Source: Burkholderia plantarii (lineage in GTDB: Bacteria > Pseudomonadota > Gammaproteobacteria > Burkholderiales > Burkholderiaceae). Taken from it: 64,000 nt of DNA. Numbering within the stretch: the stretch's first letter is position 1; each line of letters begins with the position of its first letter. The stretch spans positions 3,658,001 through 3,722,000 of the forward strand of contig NZ_CP007212.1 in assembly GCF_001411805.1 (NCBI RefSeq), given 5' to 3'. The notes under the pieces are model-generated. The model saw only the letters and a program-made list of their open reading frames with translations. It ran no database searches and was not told the origin of the DNA. The translations under genes were made by a program, and so were the position numbers. Shown here piece after piece: positions 1-8,221 of the stretch.

Positions 1-2
1 CG

Positions 3-566
3 TACAGCGCCCGCCAGCGCATGTTCCACGACGAGAAGCGCCGCATCGCCGCGCTGGCGGCCTCGCACATTCCCGATCAGGCGTCGCTGTTCATCAACCT
101 CGGCACCACCACCGAGGAGGTCGCGCGCGCGCTGAACCGCCACCGCGGCCTGCGCGTGATCACGAACAACCTGAACGTGGCGAGCATGATGAGCGGCTAC
201 CCCGAGTGCGAGGTGCTGATCACGGGCGGCATCGTGCGGCCCTGGGACAAGGGCATCGTCGGCGAACTCGCGATCGACTTCATCCGCCAGTTCAAGGTGG
301 ACTACGCGATCGTCGGCACCTCGGCGATCGAGACCGACGGCACGATGCGCGACTTCGACACGCGCGAGGTGCGCGTCGCCGAGGCGATCATGCAGCACGC
401 GCGCACCGTCTACCTCGTCACCGACCACTCGAAGTTCGGGCGCCCCGCGCTGGTGCGCCAGGGCCACCTGTCGCAGGTCCACGCGCTGTTCACCGACAAG
501 GCGCTGCCGGCCGAGATGGCCGACACGATCACCGCGGCCGGCACGCAGGTCTATATCGCCGACTGA
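3..566 (+). CDS. glpR: DeoR-family glycerol-3-phosphate regulon repressor GlpR (C-terminal part)
   Basis: The reading frame is open to the left edge, so the N-terminal helix-turn-helix is outside the window and only the sensor domain is seen. The visible part has the DeoR effector-domain hallmarks: the sugar-phosphate loop INLGTTTEEVA, the ITNNLNVA segment, the TGG turn and the closing VTDHSKFGR motif. This family folds like ribose-5-phosphate isomerase and releases DNA when it binds a phosphorylated ligand. GlpR is inferred from the genes that follow (glpD, glpK, glpF); the likely ligand is glycerol-3-phosphate. The family assignment is firm and the specificity comes from context. Confidence 0.88.
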   Translation, partial: YSARQRMFHDEKRRIAALAASHIPDQASLFINLGTTTEEVARALNRHRGLRVITNNLNVASMMSGYPECEVLITGGIVRPWDKGIVGELAIDFIRQFKVDYAIVGTSAIETDGTMRDFDTREVRVAEAIMQHARTVYLVTDHSKFGRPALVRQGHLSQVHALFTDKALPAEMADTITAAGTQVYIAD

Positions 567-894
567 GCCAGTCGCCTCTTCCGCGAGCGGGTGCCGCAGG
601 CGTCGATCCATCCCCGCCGGGACCGCCCGCGCATGTGCTGCATCGCAGCGTGAACTTCAAGTGAAATCAAGATGTTGGCGCGTCGCACCGACCGCTTTAA
701 TTGTGACGAATTGTCAATCGGAAAATTTTCAGGGTCGTATTTGGCGTTCAGCGCCCGCTTGACTACACTCCGAATCCCCGCCGCCCGTGTGCCACGCGTG
801 CCGGCGTGCAGCATGTCCCGCCACGCCTCCCCTGCTGGGTAACGCGTCCCGGAATCGTCCGGCCGTGAGAAGTACGGTTTGTCTGGAGAGAACG
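567..894. other. Intergenic region downstream of glpR with an AT-rich core
   Basis: These 328 bases hold no convincing gene. The middle (about 661-740) is clearly AT-richer than its surroundings and carries two AATTGT copies at 699-704 and 709-714, exactly ten bases apart. A promoter-like pair follows (listed separately). No strong terminator for glpR is visible. The short reading frames here are arginine-rich and look like shadows. Confidence 0.6.
741..769 (+). promoter_or_regulatory. Candidate sigma-70 promoter for the 65-aa gene
   Basis: TTGGCG at 741-746 and TACACT at 764-769 are separated by 17 bases, the optimal spacing, and lie about 125 bases before the ATG at 895. The AT-rich stretch just upstream could act as an UP element. 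The call is by eye only. Confidence 0.4.
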
Positions 895-1092
895 ATGCTA
901 AGTCCGCATGAATTCGCCACCCTGCTGCTCGTCAAGGACGCGCCCGACCAGGCCGAAATGGAACGCGACGAGCTGGATGCGCTGCTGGAGCAGCAACTGG
1001 TTCGGCTGGAGGCGCTGGGCTCCGGTCGCAAATACTGCGTCACCGAGAGCGGTGACGCCGCGCTGCGCTCGATCAAGGTCCGTTATTCCTGA
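895..1092 (+). CDS. Small uncharacterised 65-aa protein between glpR and glpD
   Basis: The start MLSPHEFATLLL is favoured over the longer frame from 787 because GGAGAG sits just before the ATG at 895, and the extra upstream residues are cysteine- and arginine-rich, like untranslated DNA. The protein is acidic and probably helical (LLVKDAPDQAEMERDELDALL) and ends in a short TESGDAALRSI segment. That tail resembles the end of a winged-helix or MarR-like domain in which a lysine/arginine turn leads to TxxG. It has no signal peptide or membrane segment. A good hairpin terminator follows. I do not recognise the family and assign no function. Confidence 0.75.
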   Translation: MLSPHEFATLLLVKDAPDQAEMERDELDALLEQQLVRLEALGSGRKYCVTESGDAALRSIKVRYS

Positions 1093-1117
1093 ACCGCCGG
1101 CCGGCCCCGCCGGCCTG

Positions 1118-1151
1118 ACGGCCGCCGTTTCCGGACGGCGGCCGTTTGGTT
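1118..1151 (+). terminator. Rho-independent terminator after the 65-aa gene
   Basis: A perfect 10-bp stem (ACGGCCGCCG at 1118-1127 with CGGCGGCCGT at 1136-1145) has an 8-base loop and is followed by TTTGGTTT. It begins 25 bases after the stop of the small gene. Confidence 0.7.
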
Positions 1152-1356
1152 TGCGGCGCAGCCGCTTTCATCGCCACGCCGGCGGTGCGAGCGGAGCCGG
1201 CCGCGGGCGCTCGAGCGGCTGCGTGGGCCGCTCCGCGCGTCGTCCTTGAAGCCGCATCGGCCCGCCATGACGGGCCAGCCACCGACGCGCCATCGCCCAC
1301 CCCACCGCCTCGCTCGTCACCCCTGGCGCCTCCCGCCAGCCGGCGCGTCCGGCAGT

Positions 1357-1719
1357 TCAACCGCCGCGCAGCGTCGAGTCCACCCGTGAGCGCCAGCTGA
1401 TCGCCTGCGCGCGCTGCTCGTTCAGATAGGTCGTCCACTGCTCCCGCGCAGCGGCGTCGGGTTGCGCGCCGAGCGCCGCATGATGCGTCGCGAGCGCGTC
1501 GGCGAACCCGCAATACTGCGGCTGCGTGAGCGCGCGGTGCCGCCGGGCCACCCAGGCGTCGTGCAGCGCGACCTGGACGGCCGGGCCGTCGCGGCCGTAG
1601 TCGTGCGGCTCGCCGCAGGCGCGTTGCAGCGTGTCGAGCGACGGGCCGGGGCCGAAGCCTGGCATCCCCGCGCATCCCGCCAGCAGCGCGAACGCCCCCG
1701 CCACCATGATCTGACGCAT
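1357..1719 (-). CDS. Small putative lipoprotein, 120 aa
   Basis: The N-terminus MRQIMVAGAFALLAGC is a short lipoprotein signal peptide with lipobox LAGC (Cys16), so the mature protein should be lipid-anchored in the envelope after processing by Lgt, LspA and Lnt (lnt itself lies at 13585). The mature part of about 105 residues has two more cysteines (CGEPHDYG, QYCGFADA), which could form a disulfide in the periplasm. The rest looks helical (ALGAQPDAAAREQWTTYLNEQ). It is transcribed away from glpD. I recognise no domain. The signal peptide supports a real gene; the role is unknown. Confidence 0.72.
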   Translation of the reverse strand: MRQIMVAGAFALLAGCAGMPGFGPGPSLDTLQRACGEPHDYGRDGPAVQVALHDAWVARRHRALTQPQYCGFADALATHHAALGAQPDAAAREQWTTYLNEQRAQAISWRSRVDSTLRGG

Positions 1720-1822
1720 GTTCCCTCCTCGGTTTCGACAATTCCGCCAGTATCGTTCGGGATCGCGGCGCGCGCCATGACGTGCTGCGCCCGCCCCGGT
1801 TCCCGCCCGCTTGAACGAACTT

Positions 1823-1873
1823 TACTTTTTCGCTTTTGTTCATTAAATTTCGAATACGAAAAATTTGCGTTCG
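1823..1873 (+). promoter_or_regulatory. Candidate GlpR operator and promoter region upstream of glpD
   Basis: This AT-rich island has TTTCG-AATA-CGAAA, a 5-bp inverted repeat with a 4-base centre at 1848-1861, and a looser TTTCGCTTTTGTTC just upstream (about 1827-1840). Proteobacterial GlpR sites are built from TTCG/CGAA half-sites, so an operator here fits with glpR nearby. No footprint data are implied. Confidence 0.45.
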
Positions 1874-1898
1874 GACAATGGAGAGAGGCCCGCAGGTG

Positions 1899-3428
1899 AT
1901 GGAACAGACTCGATACGACCTACTCGTGATCGGCGGCGGCATCAACGGTGCGGGCATCGCACGCGATGCCGCCGGGCGCGGGCTGTCCGTGCTCCTTTGC
2001 GAACAGGACGATCTGGCGTCGCATACGTCGTCGTCGAGCACCAAGCTGATCCACGGCGGGCTGCGCTATCTCGAATACAAGGAGTTCGGGCTGGTGCGCA
2101 AGGCGCTGCAGGAGCGCGAGACGCTGCTGCGCGCGGCGCCGCACATCATCTGGCCGCTGCGCTTCGTCATGCCGCACATGCCGAACCTGCGCCCGGCCTG
2201 GCTGATCCGGCTCGGCCTGTTCCTTTACGATCATCTGGCCAAACGCGAGCTGCTGCCCGGCTCGCGCGGCATCACGATGCGCCGCCACGCGGCCGGCGCG
2301 CCGCTGGTCGATTCGATCCGGCGCGGCTTCGTCTACTCGGACGGCTGGGTGGACGACGCGCGGCTGGTGGTGCTCAACGCGCTCGACGCGCGCGAGCGCG
2401 GCGCCGAGATCCTCACGCGCACGCGGCTCACGGCCGCCTCGCGCGACGGCGACACATGGCTCGCGCGGCTGCAGCGGGCCGACGGTTCGAGCTTCGAGGT
2501 GCGCGCCCGCGCGATCGCGAACGCGGCCGGCCCGTGGGTCGGCTCGCTGCTGCACGGCGCGCTCGGCCGCGAGGCGCGCCATAGCGTGCGGCTCGTCAAG
2601 GGCAGCCACATCGTCACGTCGCGGCTGTTCGACCACGACCACGCCTACATCTTCCAGAACCCGGACAAGCGGATCATCTTCGCGATCCCCTACGAGCAGG
2701 ACTACACGCTGATCGGCACGACCGACGTGGAGTACCACGACGATCCGTCGAAGGTCGCGATCGATGGCGACGAGACGCAGTATCTCTGCGACTCGATCAA
2801 CCGCTACTTCAAGCAGAAGATCTCGCCCGCCGACGTGCGCTGGACCTATTCGGGCGTGCGCCCGCTGCTCGAAGACGAGAACGCCGACAATCCGTCCGCC
2901 GTCACGCGCGACTACCGGCTCGAGATGGACGACGGCCCGGGCGCGCCGCTGCTGTCGGTGTTCGGCGGCAAGATCACCACCTTCCGCAAGCTCGCCGAGG
3001 ACGCCACCGGCATGCTCTGCGACGCGCTCGATTCGCGTGCGGGCGCCTGGACGGCAGGCCAGCCGCTGCCCGGCGGCGACATCGCCGACGCGCGCTTTGC
3101 GCCGTTCGCGCAGGATTTCGCGAAACGCCATGCCTGGCTGCCGGCCGCGCTCGCGCGCCGCTACGCGCGCGCCTACGGCACCCGCGCCGAGCGCGTGATC
3201 GCCGGCGCCACCTCGCTGGCCGGCCTCGGCGCGGCCGTCGCGCCGGGCCTTTACGAAGCGGAGCTGCGCTACCTGCGCGAGGTCGAATGGGCCACCTGCG
3301 CCGACGACGTGCTCTGGCGACGCAGCAAGCTCGGGCTGCACGTCGCGCCCGGCACGCTGGCGGCGGTCACGGCGGCGCTCGACGGCTGGTTCGCGAGCGC
3401 GCGGCCGGCCGTCCACGCCGCCCACTGA
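1899..3428 (+). CDS. glpD: Aerobic glycerol-3-phosphate dehydrogenase
   Basis: GlpD oxidises sn-glycerol-3-phosphate to dihydroxyacetone phosphate and passes electrons to ubiquinone at the inner membrane. The N-terminal FAD-binding Rossmann motif VIGGGINGAGIARD (residues 10-23) is followed by the conserved SSSSTKLIHGGLRYLE block. With the start chosen at 1899 (MEQTRYDLL) the protein has 509 residues, close to the 501 of E. coli. An in-frame ATG at 1878 is possible but has no clear ribosome binding site, whereas GAGAGAGG lies before 1899. It is the first structural gene of the glycerol cluster, with a probable GlpR operator just upstream. Confidence 0.96.
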   Translation: MEQTRYDLLVIGGGINGAGIARDAAGRGLSVLLCEQDDLASHTSSSSTKLIHGGLRYLEYKEFGLVRKALQERETLLRAAPHIIWPLRFVMPHMPNLRPAWLIRLGLFLYDHLAKRELLPGSRGITMRRHAAGAPLVDSIRRGFVYSDGWVDDARLVVLNALDARERGAEILTRTRLTAASRDGDTWLARLQRADGSSFEVRARAIANAAGPWVGSLLHGALGREARHSVRLVKGSHIVTSRLFDHDHAYIFQNPDKRIIFAIPYEQDYTLIGTTDVEYHDDPSKVAIDGDETQYLCDSINRYFKQKISPADVRWTYSGVRPLLEDENADNPSAVTRDYRLEMDDGPGAPLLSVFGGKITTFRKLAEDATGMLCDALDSRAGAWTAGQPLPGGDIADARFAPFAQDFAKRHAWLPAALARRYARAYGTRAERVIAGATSLAGLGAAVAPGLYEAELRYLREVEWATCADDVLWRRSKLGLHVAPGTLAAVTAALDGWFASARPAVHAAH

Positions 3429-3539
3429 AGGCAGTAACGCGCGGAGCGCCGAGGGGCGTGCCGCGCGGCAGCGACAGCAGTACGCGCCGCCACGAGGGCG
3501 GTGCGGATCACAATTACGTACCAAATGGAGATGAGACAG

Positions 3540-5042
3540 ATGCAGGATCAATACATCCTCGCACTCGACCAGGGCACGACGAGCTCGCGCGCGATGCTGT
3601 TCGATCGCCAGGGCAACATCGTTTCGACCGCCCAGAAGGAGTTCGAACAAATCTATCCGCGCCCGGGCTGGGTCGAGCACGACCCGCAAGAAATCTGGTC
3701 GACGCAGGCCGGCGTCGCCGCCGAGGCGGTCACGCGGGTCGGGCTCAACGGCACCGCGATCGCCGCGATCGGCATCACCAACCAGCGCGAGACCACCATC
3801 GTCTGGGACCGCGAGACGGGCCAGCCGATCTACAACGCGATCGTGTGGCAGGACCGCCGCACCGCTGACTTCTGCGACGCGCTGAAGGCCGACGGCCTCG
3901 AGGCGATGGTGCGCGCGAAAACAGGCCTGCCGATCGACTCCTACTTCTCGGGCACCAAGATCCGCTGGATCCTCGACAACGTCGAGGGCGCGCGCGAGAA
4001 GGCGCGCCAGGGCCGGCTCGCGTTCGGCACGGTCGACAGCTGGCTGGTGTGGAACTTCACGAAGCACGAGCTGCACGTGACCGACGTGACCAACGCGTCG
4101 CGCACCATGCTGTTCAACATCCACACGCGTCAATGGGACGACGAGCTGCTCGCCGCGCTCGACATCCCGCGCAGCATGCTGCCCGAGGTGCGTGCCTCGT
4201 CCGAGATATACGGCAACACCAAGACCACCGTGTTCGCCTCGAAGCTGCCGCTGGCCGGCATCGCGGGCGACCAGCAGGCGGCCCTGTTCGGCCAGATGTG
4301 TACCACCAAGGGAATGGTGAAGAACACCTACGGCACCGGCTGCTTCCTCGTGATGAACACCGGCGACACGCCGATCGAGTCGAGCAACAACCTCGTCACC
4401 ACCATCGCCTGGCAGGTCGGCAACGAGGTGAACTACGCGCTCGAGGGCAGCATCTTCATCGCCGGCGCGGTGGTGCAATGGCTGCGCGACGGGCTCGGCA
4501 TCATCAAGTCGGCCGCCGAGATCGAGAAGCTCGCGGCGAGCGTGCCGCACACCGACGGCGTCTATCTGGTGCCGGCCTTCGCCGGGCTCGGCGCGCCGCA
4601 CTGGAACGCACGCGCGCGCGGCTCGCTGTTCGGCGTCACGCGCGGCACCACCGACGCGCATCTGGCGCGCGCCGCGCTCGACGCGATCGCCTACCAGTCG
4701 CTCGACGTGCTGGCGGCGATGGAAGCCGACTCGGGCATCAGCATCGGCGAGCTGCGCGTGGACGGCGGCGCGAGCGCGAACAACCTGCTGATGCAGTTCC
4801 AGGCCGACCTGCTCGGCGTGGACGCGGTGCGCCCGCGCATCACCGAGACCACGGCGCTCGGCGCCGCGTATCTCGCCGGCCTCGCGACCGGCTACTGGCA
4901 GAACATCGACGAGGTGCGCAGCCAGTGGAAGCTCGACCGGCGCTTCTCGCCGTCGCTGCCGTCAGAGGAAGTCAGCACGGCGCTGGCCGGCTGGCAGCGC
5001 GCCGTGCGCGCCGCCAAGGCGTGGGCCGACGACGCGCAGTAA
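3540..5042 (+). CDS. glpK: Glycerol kinase
   Basis: GlpK phosphorylates glycerol with ATP, trapping it as glycerol-3-phosphate for GlpD. The FGGY-family phosphate-1 motif [10 protein letters not shown] is at residues 9-18, GITNQRETT follows, and the C-terminal domain carries [15 protein letters not shown]. Several in-frame starts exist (3501 GTG, 3525, 3531, 3540). I choose 3540 because GGAG lies 9 bases before it and the resulting 500-aa protein starts [12 protein letters not shown], the usual Burkholderia form. It sits about 110 bases after glpD and 124 before glpF and is probably co-transcribed with them. Confidence 0.97.
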   Translation: MQDQYILALDQGTTSSRAMLFDRQGNIVSTAQKEFEQIYPRPGWVEHDPQEIWSTQAGVAAEAVTRVGLNGTAIAAIGITNQRETTIVWDRETGQPIYNAIVWQDRRTADFCDALKADGLEAMVRAKTGLPIDSYFSGTKIRWILDNVEGAREKARQGRLAFGTVDSWLVWNFTKHELHVTDVTNASRTMLFNIHTRQWDDELLAALDIPRSMLPEVRASSEIYGNTKTTVFASKLPLAGIAGDQQAALFGQMCTTKGMVKNTYGTGCFLVMNTGDTPIESSNNLVTTIAWQVGNEVNYALEGSIFIAGAVVQWLRDGLGIIKSAAEIEKLAASVPHTDGVYLVPAFAGLGAPHWNARARGSLFGVTRGTTDAHLARAALDAIAYQSLDVLAAMEADSGISIGELRVDGGASANNLLMQFQADLLGVDAVRPRITETTALGAAYLAGLATGYWQNIDEVRSQWKLDRRFSPSLPSEEVSTALAGWQRAVRAAKAWADDAQ

Positions 5043-5049
5043 ACTGCCG

Positions 5050-5074
5050 GGCCGCCGCGCGCGACGCGGCGGCC
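5050..5074 (+). other. Strong intergenic hairpin between glpK and glpF
   Basis: A perfect 10-bp GC stem (GGCCGCCGCG with CGCGGCGGCC) closes a 5-base loop 7 bases after the glpK stop. No T-run follows, so it is unlikely to be a simple intrinsic terminator. It could protect the 3' end of glpK mRNA or lower expression of glpF. Confidence 0.45.
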
Positions 5075-5166
5075 AGCAGCGCAGCCGACAACAACACCAC
5101 GATTCATAACGAGCAGGCGGACCGTGCAACGCGCGAGTCCGCCGCACTGGTAGAGAGACACCCGAA

Positions 5167-5883
5167 ATGTCACCTTATATTGCGGAGTTCATCGGCACGG
5201 CCATCCTCGTGCTGCTCGGCAACGGCGCGGTCGCGAACGTGCTCCTCGCGAAAACGAAAGGCCGCGGCGCGGACCTGATCGTCATCGTGATGGGTTGGGC
5301 GATGGCCGTGTTCGTGGCCGTCTACGTCACCGCGAAGTTCAGCGGCGCGCACCTGAATCCGATCGTCACGATCAGCCTGGCGCTCGCCGGCAAGTTCGCG
5401 TGGTCGAAGGTCGGCGGCTACATCGCCGCGCAGATGCTGGGGGGAATGGCAGGCGCGCTGCTGGTCTGGCTCGCCTATCGCCAGCATTTCGCCAAGGAGG
5501 CCGATCCCGACCTGAAGCTGGCCGTGTTCTGCACCGCGCCCGCGATTCGCAGCGTCGTGCATAACGTGCTGACCGAAGCGATCTGCACCTTCGTGCTGAT
5601 CCTCGGCGTGCTGTACCTGGCCGCCCCGCAGGTCGGGCTCGGCGCGCTCGACGCGCTGCCCGTCGGGCTGCTGGTGCTCGGCATCGGCATCTCGCTGGGC
5701 GGCCCGACCGGCTATGCGATGAGCCCGGCGCGCGATCTGTCGCCGCGCATCATGCATGCGCTGCTGCCGATCCCGGGCAAGCGCGACAGCGACTGGCGCT
5801 ATGCCTGGGTCCCCGTGCTCGGCCCGCTCGCGGGCGGCGCGGCGGCGGCCTGGCTCTACCTGGCGCTGCACCGGACGCACTGA
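5167..5883 (+). CDS. glpF: Glycerol uptake facilitator GlpF (MIP family) with altered NPA motifs
   Basis: This is an aquaglyceroporin-type channel in the inner membrane, 238 residues with six hydrophobic spans and the duplicated MIP layout. It should let glycerol diffuse in for GlpK. The first half-helix motif reads SGAHLNPIVT (NPI at 64-66) and the second reads YAMSPARDLSPR (SPA at 186-188). Nearly all channels of the family have NPA in both. The arginine of the selectivity filter (Arg189) is kept. The codons are clean (ATC at 5362, AGC at 5722). It closes the glpD-glpK-glpF cluster and a terminator follows. The family call is certain; whether the pore still conducts glycerol is an open point. 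Confidence 0.93.
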   Translation: MSPYIAEFIGTAILVLLGNGAVANVLLAKTKGRGADLIVIVMGWAMAVFVAVYVTAKFSGAHLNPIVTISLALAGKFAWSKVGGYIAAQMLGGMAGALLVWLAYRQHFAKEADPDLKLAVFCTAPAIRSVVHNVLTEAICTFVLILGVLYLAAPQVGLGALDALPVGLLVLGIGISLGGPTGYAMSPARDLSPRIMHALLPIPGKRDSDWRYAWVPVLGPLAGGAAAAWLYLALHRTH

Positions 5884-5904
5884 GCCCGCCGGTTACACGA
5901 CGCG

Positions 5905-5939
5905 CGGCGCGGGCCGGCCGGCTCGCGCGCGCCGTTTTT
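5905..5939 (+). terminator. Terminator of the glpDKF cluster
   Basis: CGGCGCG at 5905-5911 pairs with CGCGCCG at 5928-5934, with a self-complementary GGCCGGCC core in the loop, and five T residues follow (5935-5939). Confidence 0.6.
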
Positions 5940-6054
5940 CATGGGTCCTGCCTCGGCTTTCGCGCGGCGCACGCCGGCGCCCGGGCCGCGCCGCGAAAGC
6001 ACGTATGATGACGATTCGCCCATCTCAGCGATTGTCCGCGCCCTGCCGATTTCC

Positions 6055-6741
6055 ATGCTCGACCATCTGATCTGCGACTGCGACGGCGTGCTCGTCGACA
6101 GTGAAGTGATCGCCGACCGCGTGCTGCTCGACGTGCTCGGCGCCACGTTTCCCTCGCTCGATTTCAGCGCCGACGCGGCCGCCGCGTTTGGCCAGAAGGC
6201 CTCGCTGTTCCTCGCCTCGGTCGAGGCGCGCCACGGCATCCGCATGCCGGACGGCTTCGTCTCCACCATCGATCGCGCCACCGAGGCCGAACTCGCGCGC
6301 TCGCTCGCGCCGATCGCCGGCGTGCGCGACGCGCTGCTGCGCATCCCGCTGCCGGCCGCCGTGGTGTCGAACGCGCGCGGCGAACGCGTGCGCAACTCGC
6401 TCGCGCGCGCCGCGCTGACCGACGTGTTCGGCGAGCGCGTGTTCAGCGCCGATCAGGTGGCGCGGCCGAAGCCCTATCCCGACGTCTACCTGCTCGCCGC
6501 GCGCACGCTCGGCGTCGAGCCGGCGCGCTGCGTGGTGGTGGAGGACAGCCTGTCGGGGCTGACCGCCGCGCGCGCGGCCGGCATGAAGACGATCGCGTTC
6601 GTCGGCGCGAGCCACATTCCCGACGGTTACGAGAGCGTGCTGCGCGCGACCGGCATCACGCGGATCGTGCGCACGATGAGCGAGCTGCCGGCGCTGGTCG
6701 AAGCCGGCATGCGCGGCGAGTTCGGTGACGTGCAGTCGTAG
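6055..6741 (+). CDS. HAD-superfamily phosphatase (beta-phosphoglucomutase-like)
   Basis: The N-terminus MLDHLICDCDGVLVDSE carries HAD motif I (nucleophile Asp8, general acid Asp10). AVVSNARGERV supplies motif II, the RPKPYPDVYLLAA lysine is motif III, and VVVEDSLSGLTAARAAGM is motif IV. A helical cap between motifs I and II places it in subfamily IA, near sugar-phosphate and phosphoglycolate phosphatases. The start at 6055 removes a low-complexity extension of the longer frame. It lies just after the glycerol genes, so a small phosphorylated metabolite is a reasonable substrate class, but the sequence does not identify it. Confidence 0.88.
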   Translation: MLDHLICDCDGVLVDSEVIADRVLLDVLGATFPSLDFSADAAAAFGQKASLFLASVEARHGIRMPDGFVSTIDRATEAELARSLAPIAGVRDALLRIPLPAAVVSNARGERVRNSLARAALTDVFGERVFSADQVARPKPYPDVYLLAARTLGVEPARCVVVEDSLSGLTAARAAGMKTIAFVGASHIPDGYESVLRATGITRIVRTMSELPALVEAGMRGEFGDVQS

Positions 6742-7133
6742 CGGGAAGGTGGGTATCGGGCGGCGGCGCGTCCGGAATGGCCGGACGGCGGACCCGCCGC
6801 GGCCGGATGGTGGCGGGATCGAAGCGGGAATCGCGACGGGAGGTGGCAGCGCGGCGCCCGGCAACGGCTTCAAACCGCCGCGTCAGGCAAGCAAAGCGCC
6901 CCGGCATCGGCCAAGGCAACACGCTTGCAACGGCCTCAGGCCCTCAGGCAACAACTTCAAACAACGGTTTCAGGCTCGGCCGAAAGCCGCGGGCAGCGGC
7001 TTCGCGCAACGGCGCACGCCACCGCTCATGGCCAGACGCGCGGCCCGCGACACGCCAATCGGCGTCGCGAACCACCGCACGCCACGCCCCCTGCCTCGCC
7101 GGCAGCTCATGCACCGCACCACCAGCCGCCACT
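6742..7133. other. Gene-free 392-base spacer between convergent genes
   Basis: No credible gene is present. The open frames are rich in arginine, proline and glycine and have no homology I recognise. Two imperfect copies of a 28-base segment (6861-6888 and 6948-6975, sharing GCAAC, CTTCAAAC and TCAGGC) lie 87 bases apart. No clear terminator is visible for either flanking gene. Confidence 0.5.
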
Positions 7134-7802
7134 TTATTGCGGCAGGTCCCAGCGCGGCGGCACTTCCGCGTTGATCGTCACGCGAAACGCGCGCGCCTCC
7201 GAGTCGCCCGGATTGCGCAGCGTGTAGGGCTGGTCGGCGTCGAACACGATCGCGTCGCCGGTGGCGAGCAGCTGGCGGCGGTCGTTGACGGCCAGCTCCA
7301 GCGTGCCCTCGCTGACCACCAGGTTGATGGTCGTGCCGGGCGCGCGGCGCACGCCGGTCTCGGTATGCAGCGGCGCCACCCGCAGTTCGTGGAATTCGGC
7401 CGTCGCGGGCTCGCCTTCCGGATACAGCGCGCGCGACGAAAACCGGCCGTTCGAGCCGACCACGCGCACCGCGCGCTCGGCCGGCAGATGCTCGAAGCCG
7501 AGCACCGCGTGGCGCCGCAGGAACGCGGCCACCGACACCTTGAGCGCCGCGGCGACCTTGCAGAGCACCTTGATCGACGGCACGCTGCGCGCCGACTCGA
7601 TCTGCGCGAGCATCGCGCGCGACACGCCCGACAGGCGGGCCAGCGCGTCGAGCGAAAGCTGGCGTTCGGCGCGCAGCCGCGCCAGATTCAAGCCGACCAG
7701 GCGCTCGAGCGCCTCGAACGATTCAGCCGGCGTGGCGAGCGCCGCGGCGGCGGCCGGGTCGGCCGGCGAGGGGTCGCGCACCAGCGCGAGGGGCGAATGC
7801 AT
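7134..7802 (-). CDS. XRE-family transcriptional regulator with C-terminal cupin domain
   Basis: Residues 38-92 form an XRE helix-turn-helix (LRAERQLSLDALARLSGVSR, then AQIESARSVPSIKVLCKVAAAL). Residues of about 140-215 form a small cupin barrel (ELAVNDRRQLLATGDAIVFDADQPYTLRNPG). This domain pair is typical of regulators of small-metabolite uptake and catabolism, such as SutR- and PuuR-type proteins, where the cupin senses a ligand. The start MHSPLALVRD at 7802 is set by GGAGG 7 bases upstream, giving 222 residues; a longer frame to 7877 has no such site. It is transcribed away from miaB. Its targets are unknown. Confidence 0.88.
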   Translation of the reverse strand: MHSPLALVRDPSPADPAAAAALATPAESFEALERLVGLNLARLRAERQLSLDALARLSGVSRAMLAQIESARSVPSIKVLCKVAAALKVSVAAFLRRHAVLGFEHLPAERAVRVVGSNGRFSSRALYPEGEPATAEFHELRVAPLHTETGVRRAPGTTINLVVSEGTLELAVNDRRQLLATGDAIVFDADQPYTLRNPGDSEARAFRVTINAEVPPRWDLPQ

Positions 7803-8221
7803 GGGTAGCCTCCAGCGCGCCTGGCGCGCAGCGAACTCGATTGGAGGCAAGCCTAGCATCGCGGTTTTCGGCGGCAAACGAAGTTATCTTCACACTGTTA
7901 TCAGCATCGCGGAGGAATCGTCAGCGCGCCGCGCCTTCATGACCGGCGCCGCCGCCGCGCCCGGGCGCCGCTTCCCGCCCCGGCGATCCGGTTTTCGAAA
8001 AGCTATAATGCACGGCTTTCCAGACGGTTCCAGCCGGCCCGGGCGGCCGCCATCCGGCCCCTTTCTCCGGCCCCTGTCGTTTCGCGCCGGCGCGATGGTC
8101 CCGCCATGGCCCCCGCCAGCGCGCGCGGCCGGCGGCAAAACCGGGCGCGCGCCGCCCGAACCGTCCCGATTCACCCCGCAACGACGCCCCCAGGTCAACC
8201 ACTGCGAACGGCGAACCCCAG
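7803..8221. promoter_or_regulatory. Divergent regulatory region between the XRE-cupin gene and miaB
   Basis: This 419-base gap is less GC-rich around 7858-7920. A good -10 hexamer TATAAT at 8004-8009 points toward miaB, with about 210 bases of leader before the start codon. No convincing -35 box is visible 17 bases upstream. The remainder is GC-rich and encodes nothing I can support. Confidence 0.45.

Noticed and set aside
1920..4661. A 913-codon open frame antisense to glpD and glpK
   Set aside because: It mirrors well-supported genes, is full of arginine, valine and histidine, and reflects GC-rich codon bias in the opposite strand. It contains no domain.
6725..7174. A 149-codon frame in the spacer after the HAD gene
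   Set aside because: It is arginine-, proline- and glycine-rich, has no ribosome site or homology, and runs into the antisense of the XRE-cupin gene.
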